Assembly: GCF_037137075.1 (NCBI RefSeq)
Contig: NZ_JBBBNV010000007.1
Location: 62,001-126,000, forward strand
DNA: 64,000 nucleotides
Origin: JBBBNV01 sp037137075
GTDB lineage: Bacteria; Bacillota; Bacilli; Paenibacillales; NBRC-103111
Direction: 5' to 3'
Shown here: piece by piece, positions 8,372-15,558 of the stretch
How positions within the stretch are numbered: the first letter of the stretch is position 1
Layout of the letters: each line of letters starts with the position of its first letter
Program-made: the position numbers and the translations under genes
The notes under the pieces: model-generated
What the model was told of the DNA's origin: nothing
Seen by the model: only the letters and a program-made list of their open reading frames with translations
Databases searched by the model: none

Positions 8372-9187
8372 TTAACGCAGCAATTGCAGAACGTTTTGTG
8401 GAGCTTGGTTTGCTTGAGCCAGCATCGAAGTCGAAGCTTGTTGCAGTACGTTGAACTTGGTGTACGCCATCATTTCGCTTGCCATATCGGTATCACGGAT
8501 ACGCGATTCAGCAGCTTGCAGGTTCTCGGAAGTCGAAGTGATGTTGTTGTAACGGTGCTCCAATTGGTTTTGAGTAGCACCAAGCTCGGAACGAGCATCG
8601 TTGACTTGACCGATTGCTGTGTCGATTTTAGCCAATTCAGCTTGTGCAAGCGATTGAGATGTAATAGTGCCAATATCCAAGGTGCTCAGGTCAAAGGACA
8701 AATCAACAGTTACCACATCGGCCAAGTTGTCACCAGTTTGAATGGTAACTGTTCCGCCAGTACCTGCTGATCCATCCAACAACGCAATACCGTTGAATTT
8801 AGTATTGGCTTGGATGTCTGTGGTAATTGTAGTTTTCAATTTTTGGTACTCTTTGTCCAGAGCAGCCAAGTCAGATGCATTGTATGTACCGTTGGATGCT
8901 TGAGTAGCCAGCTCTTTCATGCGAGTCAGCATGTCGGAAACTTCAGTCATTGCACCCTCAGCAGTTTGTACCAGAGACACGCCGTCTTGTGCGTTGCGAG
9001 CCGCTTGGTTCAGCGATTTGATTTGTGCGCGCATTTTCTCGGAGATCGAGAGACCTGCTGCATCGTCAGCTGCACGGTTGATGCGGTAACCGGAAGACAG
9101 CTTCTCGCTGGATTTGCCTTGTTGTGTGTTGTTGAACACGAGGTTGCGGTGAGCGTTCATTGCGTTAAGATTGTGGTTGATAATCAT
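8372..9187 (-). CDS. hag: Flagellin
   Basis: The filament subunit, 271 residues. Conserved D0/D1 ends are present: N-terminal MIINHNLNAMNAHRNL, LSSGYRINRAADDAAGLSISEKM, and C-terminal SRIRDTDMASEMM ending in NVLQLLR. The central variable domain is very short and Ser/Thr-rich (about residues 150-185), giving a minimal flagellin like that of other Bacillales. The ends carry the export signal and the FliS/FliW binding surface. Transcription is from a sigma-D-type promoter, and translation is probably repressed by CsrA at the leader. Two glycosyltransferases nearby make glycosylation of the Ser/Thr stretch plausible. Confidence 0.97.
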   Translation of the reverse strand: MIINHNLNAMNAHRNLVFNNTQQGKSSEKLSSGYRINRAADDAAGLSISEKMRAQIKSLNQAARNAQDGVSLVQTAEGAMTEVSDMLTRMKELATQASNGTYNASDLAALDKEYQKLKTTITTDIQANTKFNGIALLDGSAGTGGTVTIQTGDNLADVVTVDLSFDLSTLDIGTITSQSLAQAELAKIDTAIGQVNDARSELGATQNQLEHRYNNITSTSENLQAAESRIRDTDMASEMMAYTKFNVLQQASTSMLAQANQAPQNVLQLLR

Positions 9188-9193
9188 GTGAAT

Positions 9194-9233
9194 GTTCCTC
9201 CCTGAATTTGGATTCGTCCACTTCCATGTGGAC
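9194..9233 (-). promoter_or_regulatory. CsrA-binding leader of hag
   Basis: The leader contains a perfect 6-bp hairpin GTCCAC / GTGGAC (9216-9233) with loop ATGGAA, so a GGA is displayed in a loop as CsrA requires. The Shine-Dalgarno sequence AGGGAGGA (9196-9203) carries a second GGA, eight bases before the ATG. Two sites of this kind, one blocking the ribosome site, is the layout known for Bacillus hag. csrA and fliW lie immediately upstream. Confidence 0.72.
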
Positions 9234-9257
9234 CAGGCTTTTTGCCTTACATTACTA

Positions 9258-9285
9258 ATATCGACACGGCGATTCGATTAGTTTA
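9258..9285 (-). promoter_or_regulatory. Sigma-D-type promoter of hag
   Basis: On the minus strand TAAA (9285-9282), 16 bases, GTCGATAT (9265-9258), 11 of 12 matches to the motility consensus. The start codon is about 70 bases downstream, leaving room for the CsrA leader. Confidence 0.82.
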
Positions 9286-9313
9286 GAGCTTTTTAGCCCT
9301 TTTTCAAAAAAAT

Positions 9314-9541
9314 TTATTCCGGCTTAATCAGCTTCTTCAAATCGTTCAGTGTCATCTTCGTTTGAGCCGCCTCTTTGTTGCTCTCCTGAATATTCAAATA
9401 TACTTCCTTGCGCAGAATGTTAATTTCCGAAGGAGCCTCAATCCCGATTTTGACTTGATCGCCGTCAATTGCCGAGATGACGATTTCAATATTATCGTTT
9501 ATCATGATGGACTGGCCTTTTTTGCGGGTCAGAATGAGCAT
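9314..9541 (-). CDS. csrA: Carbon storage regulator CsrA (translational repressor)
   Basis: A 75-residue RNA-binding dimer. It has the family N-terminus MLILTRKKGQSIMI, the central VKIGIEAP strand and the RNA-contacting stretch INILRKEVYLNIQ. In Bacillus it represses hag by covering the Shine-Dalgarno site and is sequestered by FliW. A lysine-rich tail of about 20 residues extends beyond the core. It starts 4 bases after fliW and is followed by hag, so regulator and target are adjacent. Confidence 0.97.
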   Translation of the reverse strand: MLILTRKKGQSIMINDNIEIVISAIDGDQVKIGIEAPSEINILRKEVYLNIQESNKEAAQTKMTLNDLKKLIKPE

Positions 9542-9545
9542 CCGA

Positions 9546-9971
9546 CTATTCCTCCCTTATCGCTCTGACATGTCGAAACAGAGGCTCGCGAGTGCCAAGG
9601 CTGCCCTGCTTCGGCGGCAACACCAGCTGTCTGCCCTGGCTCGTCTTCAAATTAATCACCAGCGGCGCGAGCAGATTCACGGTGGACTGATCAAACGGCT
9701 CCTGCACCGTAACAATCGTTAAAATGACCGCATCCTCATGTGACTCCAGCTTTAGGGCTTCCTTGGCCTGCTCCTCGATTTCAAAGCCGTAATCACTATA
9801 GAACAAAAACGGATTGACAACCACAAACCCGACGGCCTCATCCTCCTCGCTTTGCAAATATCCATAAACCCCTTCTTCGTCCACGGTCTGGAACTGAAAC
9901 CGATCACACCCGCCAAAACCTAGGAGACTTCCATGAAAATAAAATGTTCCCCCATGCAGACTGTTTAACAT
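9546..9971 (-). CDS. fliW: Flagellar assembly factor FliW
   Basis: FliW binds either flagellin or CsrA, so that free FliW relieves CsrA repression of hag once flagellin has been secreted. The 141 residues show the family features GSLLGFGGCDRF near the N-terminus, VVVNPFLFYSDYGFEI in the middle and VNLLAPLVINLKTSQGRQLVL towards the end. AGGAGG lies six bases before the ATG. A perfect 20-bp palindrome lies just upstream in the same transcript. It is coupled to csrA with a 4-base gap. Confidence 0.96.
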   Translation of the reverse strand: MLNSLHGGTFYFHGSLLGFGGCDRFQFQTVDEEGVYGYLQSEEDEAVGFVVVNPFLFYSDYGFEIEEQAKEALKLESHEDAVILTIVTVQEPFDQSTVNLLAPLVINLKTSQGRQLVLPPKQGSLGTREPLFRHVRAIREE

Positions 9972-9997
9972 TGTTTTCCTCCTCAGGAAGCTGAAAA

Positions 9998-10017
9998 GCT
10001 ATAGCCCGGGCTATAGC
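9998..10017. repeat. Perfect 20-bp palindrome upstream of fliW
   Basis: GCTATAGCCCGGGCTATAGC is its own reverse complement with no spacer. It lies between yviE and the fliW ribosome site and is followed on the minus strand by only four T, so it could be a weak attenuator, an mRNA processing site or a protein-binding site. Confidence 0.85.
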
Positions 10018-10033
10018 ATCTCGTTAGATTTCA

Positions 10034-10606
10034 TTATTTATACCAATCATATTCACTGACCCAAATATCAAGCGAATTCATTTGTTTCATATAAATATCG
10101 ACCGAGCCCCGGTTGAACGACACCTCGGGCTTGACTGGGGTATATTGAATAGAAGGCTTCACCGGATCAATATTTGTTTGCGGCTTTCCAGGCTCGTACT
10201 GAATGTTGACATTATCCACACTGGCTGGTCCGGTATACTGGATTCCGCTTCCGTTCCACACATTGTTGCGGGCAATTTCGGCGAAGGCATTGGCCGGATT
10301 CGTAATCTGTGCCGCCCGCTGCCCCTCCTGTGCTTTTTTGGCTAGGGATTGCTTAAAAATCTCCGGCAACTGGCTGTAAATCCGGTTCATCCAGCCCAGA
10401 TGCCCCCCCTTCCCTAGAGCCGCCCAAGCCGCAGAAGAATCAATACTTAACGTACCCGGATCATACTTAAAATCCATTTTGGCTTGTGGTTGTTCGATGG
10501 ACAGCTCACCGTCGGGTGAGCTCATATCCACAGAAGCATTCTGAGTTTCCATTCCGATCTGGGCAAACGTTTGCCGCATAGAAAGCCTTTGTAATTGCAA
10601 GACCAA
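10034..10606 (-). CDS. yviE: DUF6470 (YviE-like) protein
   Basis: A 190-residue soluble protein of unknown function, found in Bacillales between flgL and fliW. It begins MVLQLQRLSMRQTFAQIGM, has a repeated pattern of short P-rich strands in the second half (VNIQYEPGKP, PSIQYTPVKPEVSF) and ends with an aromatic tail WVSEYDWYK. No signal peptide or membrane segment. The name follows position and overall resemblance to Bacillus YviE. A role in flagellar assembly is inferred only from the conserved neighbourhood. Confidence 0.85.
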   Translation of the reverse strand: MVLQLQRLSMRQTFAQIGMETQNASVDMSSPDGELSIEQPQAKMDFKYDPGTLSIDSSAAWAALGKGGHLGWMNRIYSQLPEIFKQSLAKKAQEGQRAAQITNPANAFAEIARNNVWNGSGIQYTGPASVDNVNIQYEPGKPQTNIDPVKPSIQYTPVKPEVSFNRGSVDIYMKQMNSLDIWVSEYDWYK

Positions 10607-10618
10607 TCCCCCCCAAGC

Positions 10619-11515
10619 CTATTTAAGGTAATCGAGAAGGCTCGACTGAATAATTTTGGCACCTACGGATAAGGAAGCCTGGTACACGTTCTGGTCCTGC
10701 TGCAGCTTCATGATGGTTTCCGCCATGTCTGCATCTTCCACCTTGCTGTCCAACGCAGTCAGGTTTTCCGTAAGATCCGTCAAACGGCCCTGAATTAGTT
10801 CCACCCGGTTTGAGCGCGCACCCAGTTCGGCACGGGAGTTGAGAATTTTGTCATATCTTCCATCCAACTGTTCCATTAAATCGCTGGCTGTTGTTTGAAG
10901 CCCGCCTTCAAAAGCATCTTTCAGACCCTTAAGCACTGCAAAAAGGTTGTCTCCGTCAGTGGGTTTCCCTAACACCTCATTACCGGTCAAATTAATCGGA
11001 ATACTAATGCCGGCGCCAAGCTGGAACTGGGTTTGCTGCGTATCGGTCAGATCAGATGCTGCAGTATCCGACGTATACGGCCGCTGGTCCGTAAGTTGTC
11101 CGTTAAAAATATATTTGCCGTTGAATTGGGAGTTGGCCAAGGTCACAGCCTGCTCATAAATTTGTCCCAGCTCCTGTGCGATTGCATCAAGTGCCGTTTG
11201 CGGATTGGAGCCGCTCACGCCCTGTACCGTCAATTCCTTAGCACGCTGGATAATTTCGTCGAACTGGCCAAGCACGGTATCTGTATGCTCAAGATAAGAA
11301 GCCGCTGCATCGACATTTTTCTGATACTGCGTGTTCATGGACAAGTCGCTGCGATAACGAAGCGCATAGGTGATGCCAACCGGGTCATCGGCTGGCTTAT
11401 TTAATTTTTTCCCCGTCGCGGCAATGTTCTGATTCTCGCTCAGCCTGTTCGTATTTGCATATAAATTGCTCAAAAGCTGTGTATGAATCATGCCTTGGGT
11501 TACACGTATTGCCAC
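10619..11515 (-). CDS. flgL: Flagellar hook-filament junction protein FlgL
   Basis: FlgL is the second junction protein between hook and filament, secreted by the flagellar export apparatus. The N-terminus IRVTQGMIHTQLLSNLYAN and the following LSENQNIAATGKKLNKPADDP are characteristic, and the C-terminus resembles flagellin D0 (VEDADMAETIMKLQQDQNVYQASL). At 298 residues it is of normal length. It follows flgK with a 25-base gap and precedes yviE. Confidence 0.96.
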   Translation of the reverse strand: MAIRVTQGMIHTQLLSNLYANTNRLSENQNIAATGKKLNKPADDPVGITYALRYRSDLSMNTQYQKNVDAAASYLEHTDTVLGQFDEIIQRAKELTVQGVSGSNPQTALDAIAQELGQIYEQAVTLANSQFNGKYIFNGQLTDQRPYTSDTAASDLTDTQQTQFQLGAGISIPINLTGNEVLGKPTDGDNLFAVLKGLKDAFEGGLQTTASDLMEQLDGRYDKILNSRAELGARSNRVELIQGRLTDLTENLTALDSKVEDADMAETIMKLQQDQNVYQASLSVGAKIIQSSLLDYLK

Positions 11516-11540
11516 TTTGAATCACCCTTTACGAATGAAA

Positions 11541-13115
11541 TTAACGGCCAACTACGCCGGTGCTATTGATTAACTTATCCAGCATCTCGTCTATCGTCGT
11601 CATGAATCTGGATGCTGCTCCGTATGCATGCTGATATTTAATCAAGTTGGACATCTCTTCATCAATCGATACCCCGCTGACCGATTGTCTGCTGCTCTCT
11701 ACTTGCTCCACAATGGCCTGGAGGTTGTCCGCTTGCCGTGAAACTGATTGGCCCTGAACACCCATCTGGCCGACAATGGCCTGGAACAGGTCATCCACTG
11801 TCCCATTGGTCAGCGTTGCAGAGCCTCCCGAGGAGCTGCTGAAAGTAAATGAAGACTGCTTCAGCTGGGACATGAGCGCCGCCAATGTATTGTTGCCGCT
11901 AACGGAAATTTCCACACCGCCGCTATTCGTCATCGAACGCAAGGAGGTAACCACTTTATTTGCATCGTTTGCAATCACGGTATTCAGCTGAATATTACCT
12001 GCTGTAATGCCGGAGCCATCCGTAGAGGTGAAAAAGTCCAGCCCGCTGATTGCCGGTGTGTCTAACGAATACCCCAGCTTATTCAAGCCGTTAACACCAT
12101 TGACAGTGACCTTCAAATCATCCGCTAATGTACGATCCAAGACCGTCCCGGAATACGGAATCCCGTTCAGGGTAGTGCCTGAAGGAATAACCGAGCCTGA
12201 AGGAATTGTAATTTCCACCTCACCGTTGGCGAGCGAATTCGCCAGGGCGTCCAGCTGATTCTGATAATCGCTCACATAGACATCTCTGGCATACATCATG
12301 CCATATACTTCTCCGCCCTGCAAAGTACCCGCAGCGAACAAGCCCTCCAGCGCAGTGGAAGAGGTGGCTGTGAACGTACTGCCTGTTACCAGGTTCGTCC
12401 CCCCGACATTGATGGTATAGCCCTGATCGGCTTCCGTTACATCAATATTCACTATTTTAGAGAGCTGATCTGTCAGAAGATCCCGCTGATCGCGCAAATC
12501 ATTGGCTTTATTACCGAGCCCTTCAATCCGGTAAATCTGCTCATTCAAGGTTGCGAGCTGAGATGACAGAGTATTAATTTGAGTTGTCTTGGCCTCAATA
12601 TTTTGCGTCAAATCGCTATGTAAATCACTTAGCTGCCTGCTGGTGGTATTAAACGCATCGGCAAGGGATTTAGCGCTTTCTTGTACTACCTTGCGCCCGG
12701 ATATATTTTCAGGATCTTTACTTAAATCCGTCCAGGCTGTCCAGAATTTATCCAGCACCGCCCGAATTCCAGTATCCGAAGGCTCATTCATAATGGATTG
12801 GAGCTTTTCCAGCGTATCACTCTGGATCGTATAATTGCCGAGCTGATAATTTGCATTACGGAATTGGGCGTCCAGAAAATCTTCCCGAATCCGGGTAATG
12901 CTCTGCGGCTCAACGCTTTGCCCAATCTGCCCCGGAGTTGTTGTAATCGACATCCCGGGGTACTCCATCGGACGCGCCGCAACCATGTTTACAGTTTGCC
13001 TTGAGTAGCCCTCGGTATTAGCATTACTTATGTTGTGTCCGGTCGTAGTAATGGCTAATTGCTGCGTAAATAAGGAGCGCTTGGCAATTTCGATCCCCAT
13101 AAATGTTGACGGCAT
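11541..13115 (-). CDS. flgK: Flagellar hook-associated protein FlgK
   Basis: FlgK is the first junction protein on the hook tip. The rod/hook signature is at the N-terminus (AITTTGHNISNANTEGYSRQ) and the matching C-terminal helix is SIDEEMSNLIKYQHAYGAASRF. Between them lie 350 residues of variable Ser/Thr-rich outer domain. The 524-residue length is ordinary. It is transcribed with flgN upstream and flgL downstream. Confidence 0.97.
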   Translation of the reverse strand: MPSTFMGIEIAKRSLFTQQLAITTTGHNISNANTEGYSRQTVNMVAARPMEYPGMSITTTPGQIGQSVEPQSITRIREDFLDAQFRNANYQLGNYTIQSDTLEKLQSIMNEPSDTGIRAVLDKFWTAWTDLSKDPENISGRKVVQESAKSLADAFNTTSRQLSDLHSDLTQNIEAKTTQINTLSSQLATLNEQIYRIEGLGNKANDLRDQRDLLTDQLSKIVNIDVTEADQGYTINVGGTNLVTGSTFTATSSTALEGLFAAGTLQGGEVYGMMYARDVYVSDYQNQLDALANSLANGEVEITIPSGSVIPSGTTLNGIPYSGTVLDRTLADDLKVTVNGVNGLNKLGYSLDTPAISGLDFFTSTDGSGITAGNIQLNTVIANDANKVVTSLRSMTNSGGVEISVSGNNTLAALMSQLKQSSFTFSSSSGGSATLTNGTVDDLFQAIVGQMGVQGQSVSRQADNLQAIVEQVESSRQSVSGVSIDEEMSNLIKYQHAYGAASRFMTTIDEMLDKLINSTGVVGR

Positions 13116-13143
13116 TTGATTGGCCTCCTAGCCATAGTTAAAT

Positions 13144-13647
13144 TTATCCTCGCGTATCAAACAAACCTGAACGGGCAGCACCCAAACTTTTTTGGTGCGG
13201 ATTGTGATAGATAACTTCATTCTCTTCAAACGGACCCTTCAGGAGATCCACCGAGAAATTAATGTAATCCAGCGAATGCTGAATCAGCTGCTGGTTCAAC
13301 TCGTTGGCTTCACGCAATGTATGAATAGAAGACATCAGCCGTCTGCCAGACTCAAGCAGCATTTCTTTGTCCTCCGGGTTAAAAATAATTTTGGCCAAAT
13401 CGCTAATAGCCACTTTTAGGCTCGCCCTGTAGCCTTTAGAGAGCAATACCTTGGCAATCGTTTCGTTCCTCTGCCCTTCCAATTCTCCAATCCGCTTCAG
13501 CAGCGCGCTCTCTTGCTTGGTTATTCTCGATAACGTGTCCAGGCGTTTATCAATAATGGCCTGCTTTTTCTCAGCCGCCAGCTCGATTAGAGTAATATGC
13601 ACATCATTAATGGCGCCCATTGTATTCAGTAAGGATTGGAAAGGCAT
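13144..13647 (-). CDS. flgN: FlgN family chaperone
   Basis: A 167-residue helical cytoplasmic protein with a long coiled-coil region (LIELAAEKKQAIIDKRLDTL, then ITKQESALLKRIGELEGQR) typical of FlgN, which keeps FlgK and FlgL soluble until export. The end is basic and disordered. It sits directly before flgK and after flgM, the order seen in Bacillus (yvyG position). Confidence 0.9.
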   Translation of the reverse strand: MPFQSLLNTMGAINDVHITLIELAAEKKQAIIDKRLDTLSRITKQESALLKRIGELEGQRNETIAKVLLSKGYRASLKVAISDLAKIIFNPEDKEMLLESGRRLMSSIHTLREANELNQQLIQHSLDYINFSVDLLKGPFEENEVIYHNPHQKSLGAARSGLFDTRG

Positions 13648-13666
13648 CGCTCGTTCACCTCAAGGT

Positions 13667-13930
13667 TTATTTCTTTACATACGGATAAAGCTTATCCGCC
13701 AACAGCCGCGCATTAACATCATATGTGCCTGATGCGACCGATTTTTTGAGCTCTGCTATTTTATCAGAGGATGCGGAATATTGTGTGTTAAGCAGCTCTT
13801 TAGCCTCATCAGATATCTCGATGTAATCCTTTTTCTTCCCCAGCTTTCCCGAACCGGCCGCGTTCTGGGATTCTTGGCTTTTACTATACTTGTTCACCGC
13901 GCCGATTGAATTCATGCCATTGATTTTCAT
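13667..13930 (-). CDS. flgM: Anti-sigma-D factor FlgM
   Basis: FlgM binds and inhibits the motility sigma factor until it is exported through the completed hook. The 87 residues show a flexible N-terminus with the typical MKINGMNSIGAVNKY and a C-terminal sigma-binding part (DYIEISDEAKELL, then VASGTYDVNARLLADKL). A sigma-D-type promoter lies about 56 bases upstream, giving the known negative feedback. It begins the flgM-flgN-flgK-flgL-yviE-fliW-csrA unit. Confidence 0.95.
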   Translation of the reverse strand: MKINGMNSIGAVNKYSKSQESQNAAGSGKLGKKKDYIEISDEAKELLNTQYSASSDKIAELKKSVASGTYDVNARLLADKLYPYVKK

Positions 13931-13985
13931 TTCTTGTCACCTCAGACTTTCCCATAATCAGTTCACCGAATATGCGTTATTTCTT

Positions 13986-14013
13986 TTATCGGTGAGGATA
14001 CCTTAAAAGTTAA
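13986..14013 (-). promoter_or_regulatory. Sigma-D-type promoter of flgM
   Basis: On the minus strand TTAA (14013-14010), 16 bases, ACCGATAA (13993-13986), 10 of 12 consensus matches and the same spacing as hag. It lies between yvyF and flgM. Confidence 0.68.
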
Positions 14014-14073
14014 GATGCCGTGTATTTTATATGTCAGATTAGTGTGCTGCTGTGCTGCTGAAAATAGAGCGAC

Positions 14074-14496
14074 TTATTTGTCCCGCTCCAGCCGATCCCG
14101 GATTTGGAATGCGGTCCGATGCTTTTCCGCCTCATTCGCATGCTTGCGGTTTTCGTCCTCATGCATATTTCTGACATCCTTGACCAGCTTGCCCCGGCAG
14201 CTTTCGCAAATATTCCCATCCCGAATTTGGGTTCCGCACATCTCACAGGGATAAGTCATATTCGGAGCATTAGCGATAGAAATGCGTCCCTCCCGGATAA
14301 ACCGGGTAATCTGGCTAAAAGCGACCCCCGTGCCTGCACTGAGCTCTTGAAGTGTGCAAGAACGGTTTTCCCGCAAATATTTTAAGCATTTCTCGTATTC
14401 CACTTCGATGTCCTTAATACATTGGGGACACATACCGTAGCTGTTTTTAATATAAATTTTCCCGCACCGGGTGCAGTTTGCAACGTTCATAGCCAT
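14074..14496 (-). CDS. yvyF: YvyF-type flagellar operon zinc protein
   Basis: A 140-residue protein with two CxxC zinc knuckle pairs, CTRCGKIYIKNSYGMCPQC at residues 8-26 and CEMCGTQIRDGNICESC around residue 80. Between them a helix-turn-helix-like stretch TLQELSAGTGVAFSQITRFI precedes REGRISI. It matches the flagellar-operon family called YvyF, which lies between comF and flgM in Bacillus. Biochemical role is unknown. DNA binding is suggested by the helix-turn-helix pattern only. AGGAGG precedes the start. Confidence 0.88.
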   Translation of the reverse strand: MAMNVANCTRCGKIYIKNSYGMCPQCIKDIEVEYEKCLKYLRENRSCTLQELSAGTGVAFSQITRFIREGRISIANAPNMTYPCEMCGTQIRDGNICESCRGKLVKDVRNMHEDENRKHANEAEKHRTAFQIRDRLERDK

Positions 14497-14572
14497 GAGG
14501 TATCCTCCTTAAACGACTTCCTCGTAGTTATTATTTATATCGGCATTGCATTCAAAAAATTGAAGAAAGCGC

Positions 14573-15241
14573 CTACCTCGCCCATGTTATTCCGTACACA
14601 TCAGCCGGCAACCGCTCCGTTATTTGTTTAGCGCAGGAATTCAATGTGCTTCCTGTCGTATATACATCATCCACGACGATAATATGTAACCGCCGCTCTA
14701 AATGTTTATTGGCGATCCGCTTCCATTCGTCCTCACGGAGCCGGAATGCGCTGCGCATATCAGCCAGTCTTTCCGACCGGGACTTGTAGCTTTGTTTTCC
14801 GGTATGCCGCGTGCGCTCCAAAAGACTGACCACTGGAGCACCGCAGTATCGGGACACCTCCCGCGCCATCCGTTCCGCCTGGTTAAAGCCCCTCTCAGAC
14901 AGACGCTCCGGACTAAGGGGCACATAAGTGACATAATCGACCTGATGCCGCCCCGCCGCACTCCCTACCAATTGGCTGCAGGCATAGCGAACCATTTGCG
15001 CCAGTACCTGCTCCTTGCGCTCATCCCCGCGGTATTTATAAAGTGCGAGCAGCTGCTTCATGCTCTCCGTATACTGCACGGCACTGCGGCTGCGAATAAA
15101 ATAAGTTTGCGCGCGGCGTATACAATCCGTACAAGCCTCGCCTCGGCCACAAATCTGACAGCATGCTTCCGAAATCCAAGGCATACCCTCGTTACACTGC
15201 CGGCATACTCCGGTTAACGGCTTCGCCGCGCCCTTAAGCAT
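14573..15241 (-). CDS. comFC: ComF family competence protein (phosphoribosyltransferase fold)
   Basis: ComFC is needed for uptake of single-stranded DNA. The C-terminal PRTase motif IIVVDDVYTTGSTL and the YVPLSPERLSERGFNQAERMA stretch are clear. The N-terminus has zinc-type cysteines (CRQCNEG, CCQICGRGEACTDC). The first in-frame ATG is 15241, but the frame stays open upstream and encodes another CAIC pair and a plausible ComFC-like N-terminus back to about 15340. There an AGGAGGG site lies six bases before an in-frame CTG, with no ATG, GTG or TTG in that interval. The true start is therefore probably upstream of 15241, possibly CTG at 15340. It lies downstream of comFA in the same direction. 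Confidence 0.9.
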   Translation of the reverse strand: MLKGAAKPLTGVCRQCNEGMPWISEACCQICGRGEACTDCIRRAQTYFIRSRSAVQYTESMKQLLALYKYRGDERKEQVLAQMVRYACSQLVGSAAGRHQVDYVTYVPLSPERLSERGFNQAERMAREVSRYCGAPVVSLLERTRHTGKQSYKSRSERLADMRSAFRLREDEWKRIANKHLERRLHIIVVDDVYTTGSTLNSCAKQITERLPADVYGITWAR

Positions 15242-15297
15242 TCGATTACAAATGGCGCACGACTCAGGCCGCGGGGCAAAGAGCTGCCGTCCGCCAA

Positions 15298-15540
15298 CTA
15301 CCGCTTTTTTTGTCCATTCGTGTGCCCATTGCTTAAACAGCCCGATCCCTCCTGTAAGAGCCCGAAAACGAGCCTGCCGTCCTTCTTATACAGAACAAGA
15401 ACATCGCTCATACAGGCTGAAAAATGAATATGCCGCACTGAAGCCCGAAGCTCCAAGCCACAGCGCAGGGTTGCTTGCAACATGATGCCGGCCAGCTCCA
15501 ACGCGCGAAGGCGGCAGCGCATGATAGTAGTCAAAACCAC
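15298..15540 (-). CDS. Small hypothetical protein in the comFB position
   Basis: An 80-residue frame with a GTG start between comFA and comFC. It has no recognised domain. The second half (SDVLVLYKKDGRLVFGLLQEG) reads like genuine coding sequence, and the AGGAGGG site apparently serving comFC lies inside its end, which would give overlapping, coupled translation. It is not recognisably ComFB. Its own ribosome site is weak, so it may be unexpressed. Confidence 0.4.
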   Translation of the reverse strand: MVLTTIMRCRLRALELAGIMLQATLRCGLELRASVRHIHFSACMSDVLVLYKKDGRLVFGLLQEGSGCLSNGHTNGQKKR

Positions 15541-15558
15541 TTCACTCGCGGGCCCGGG

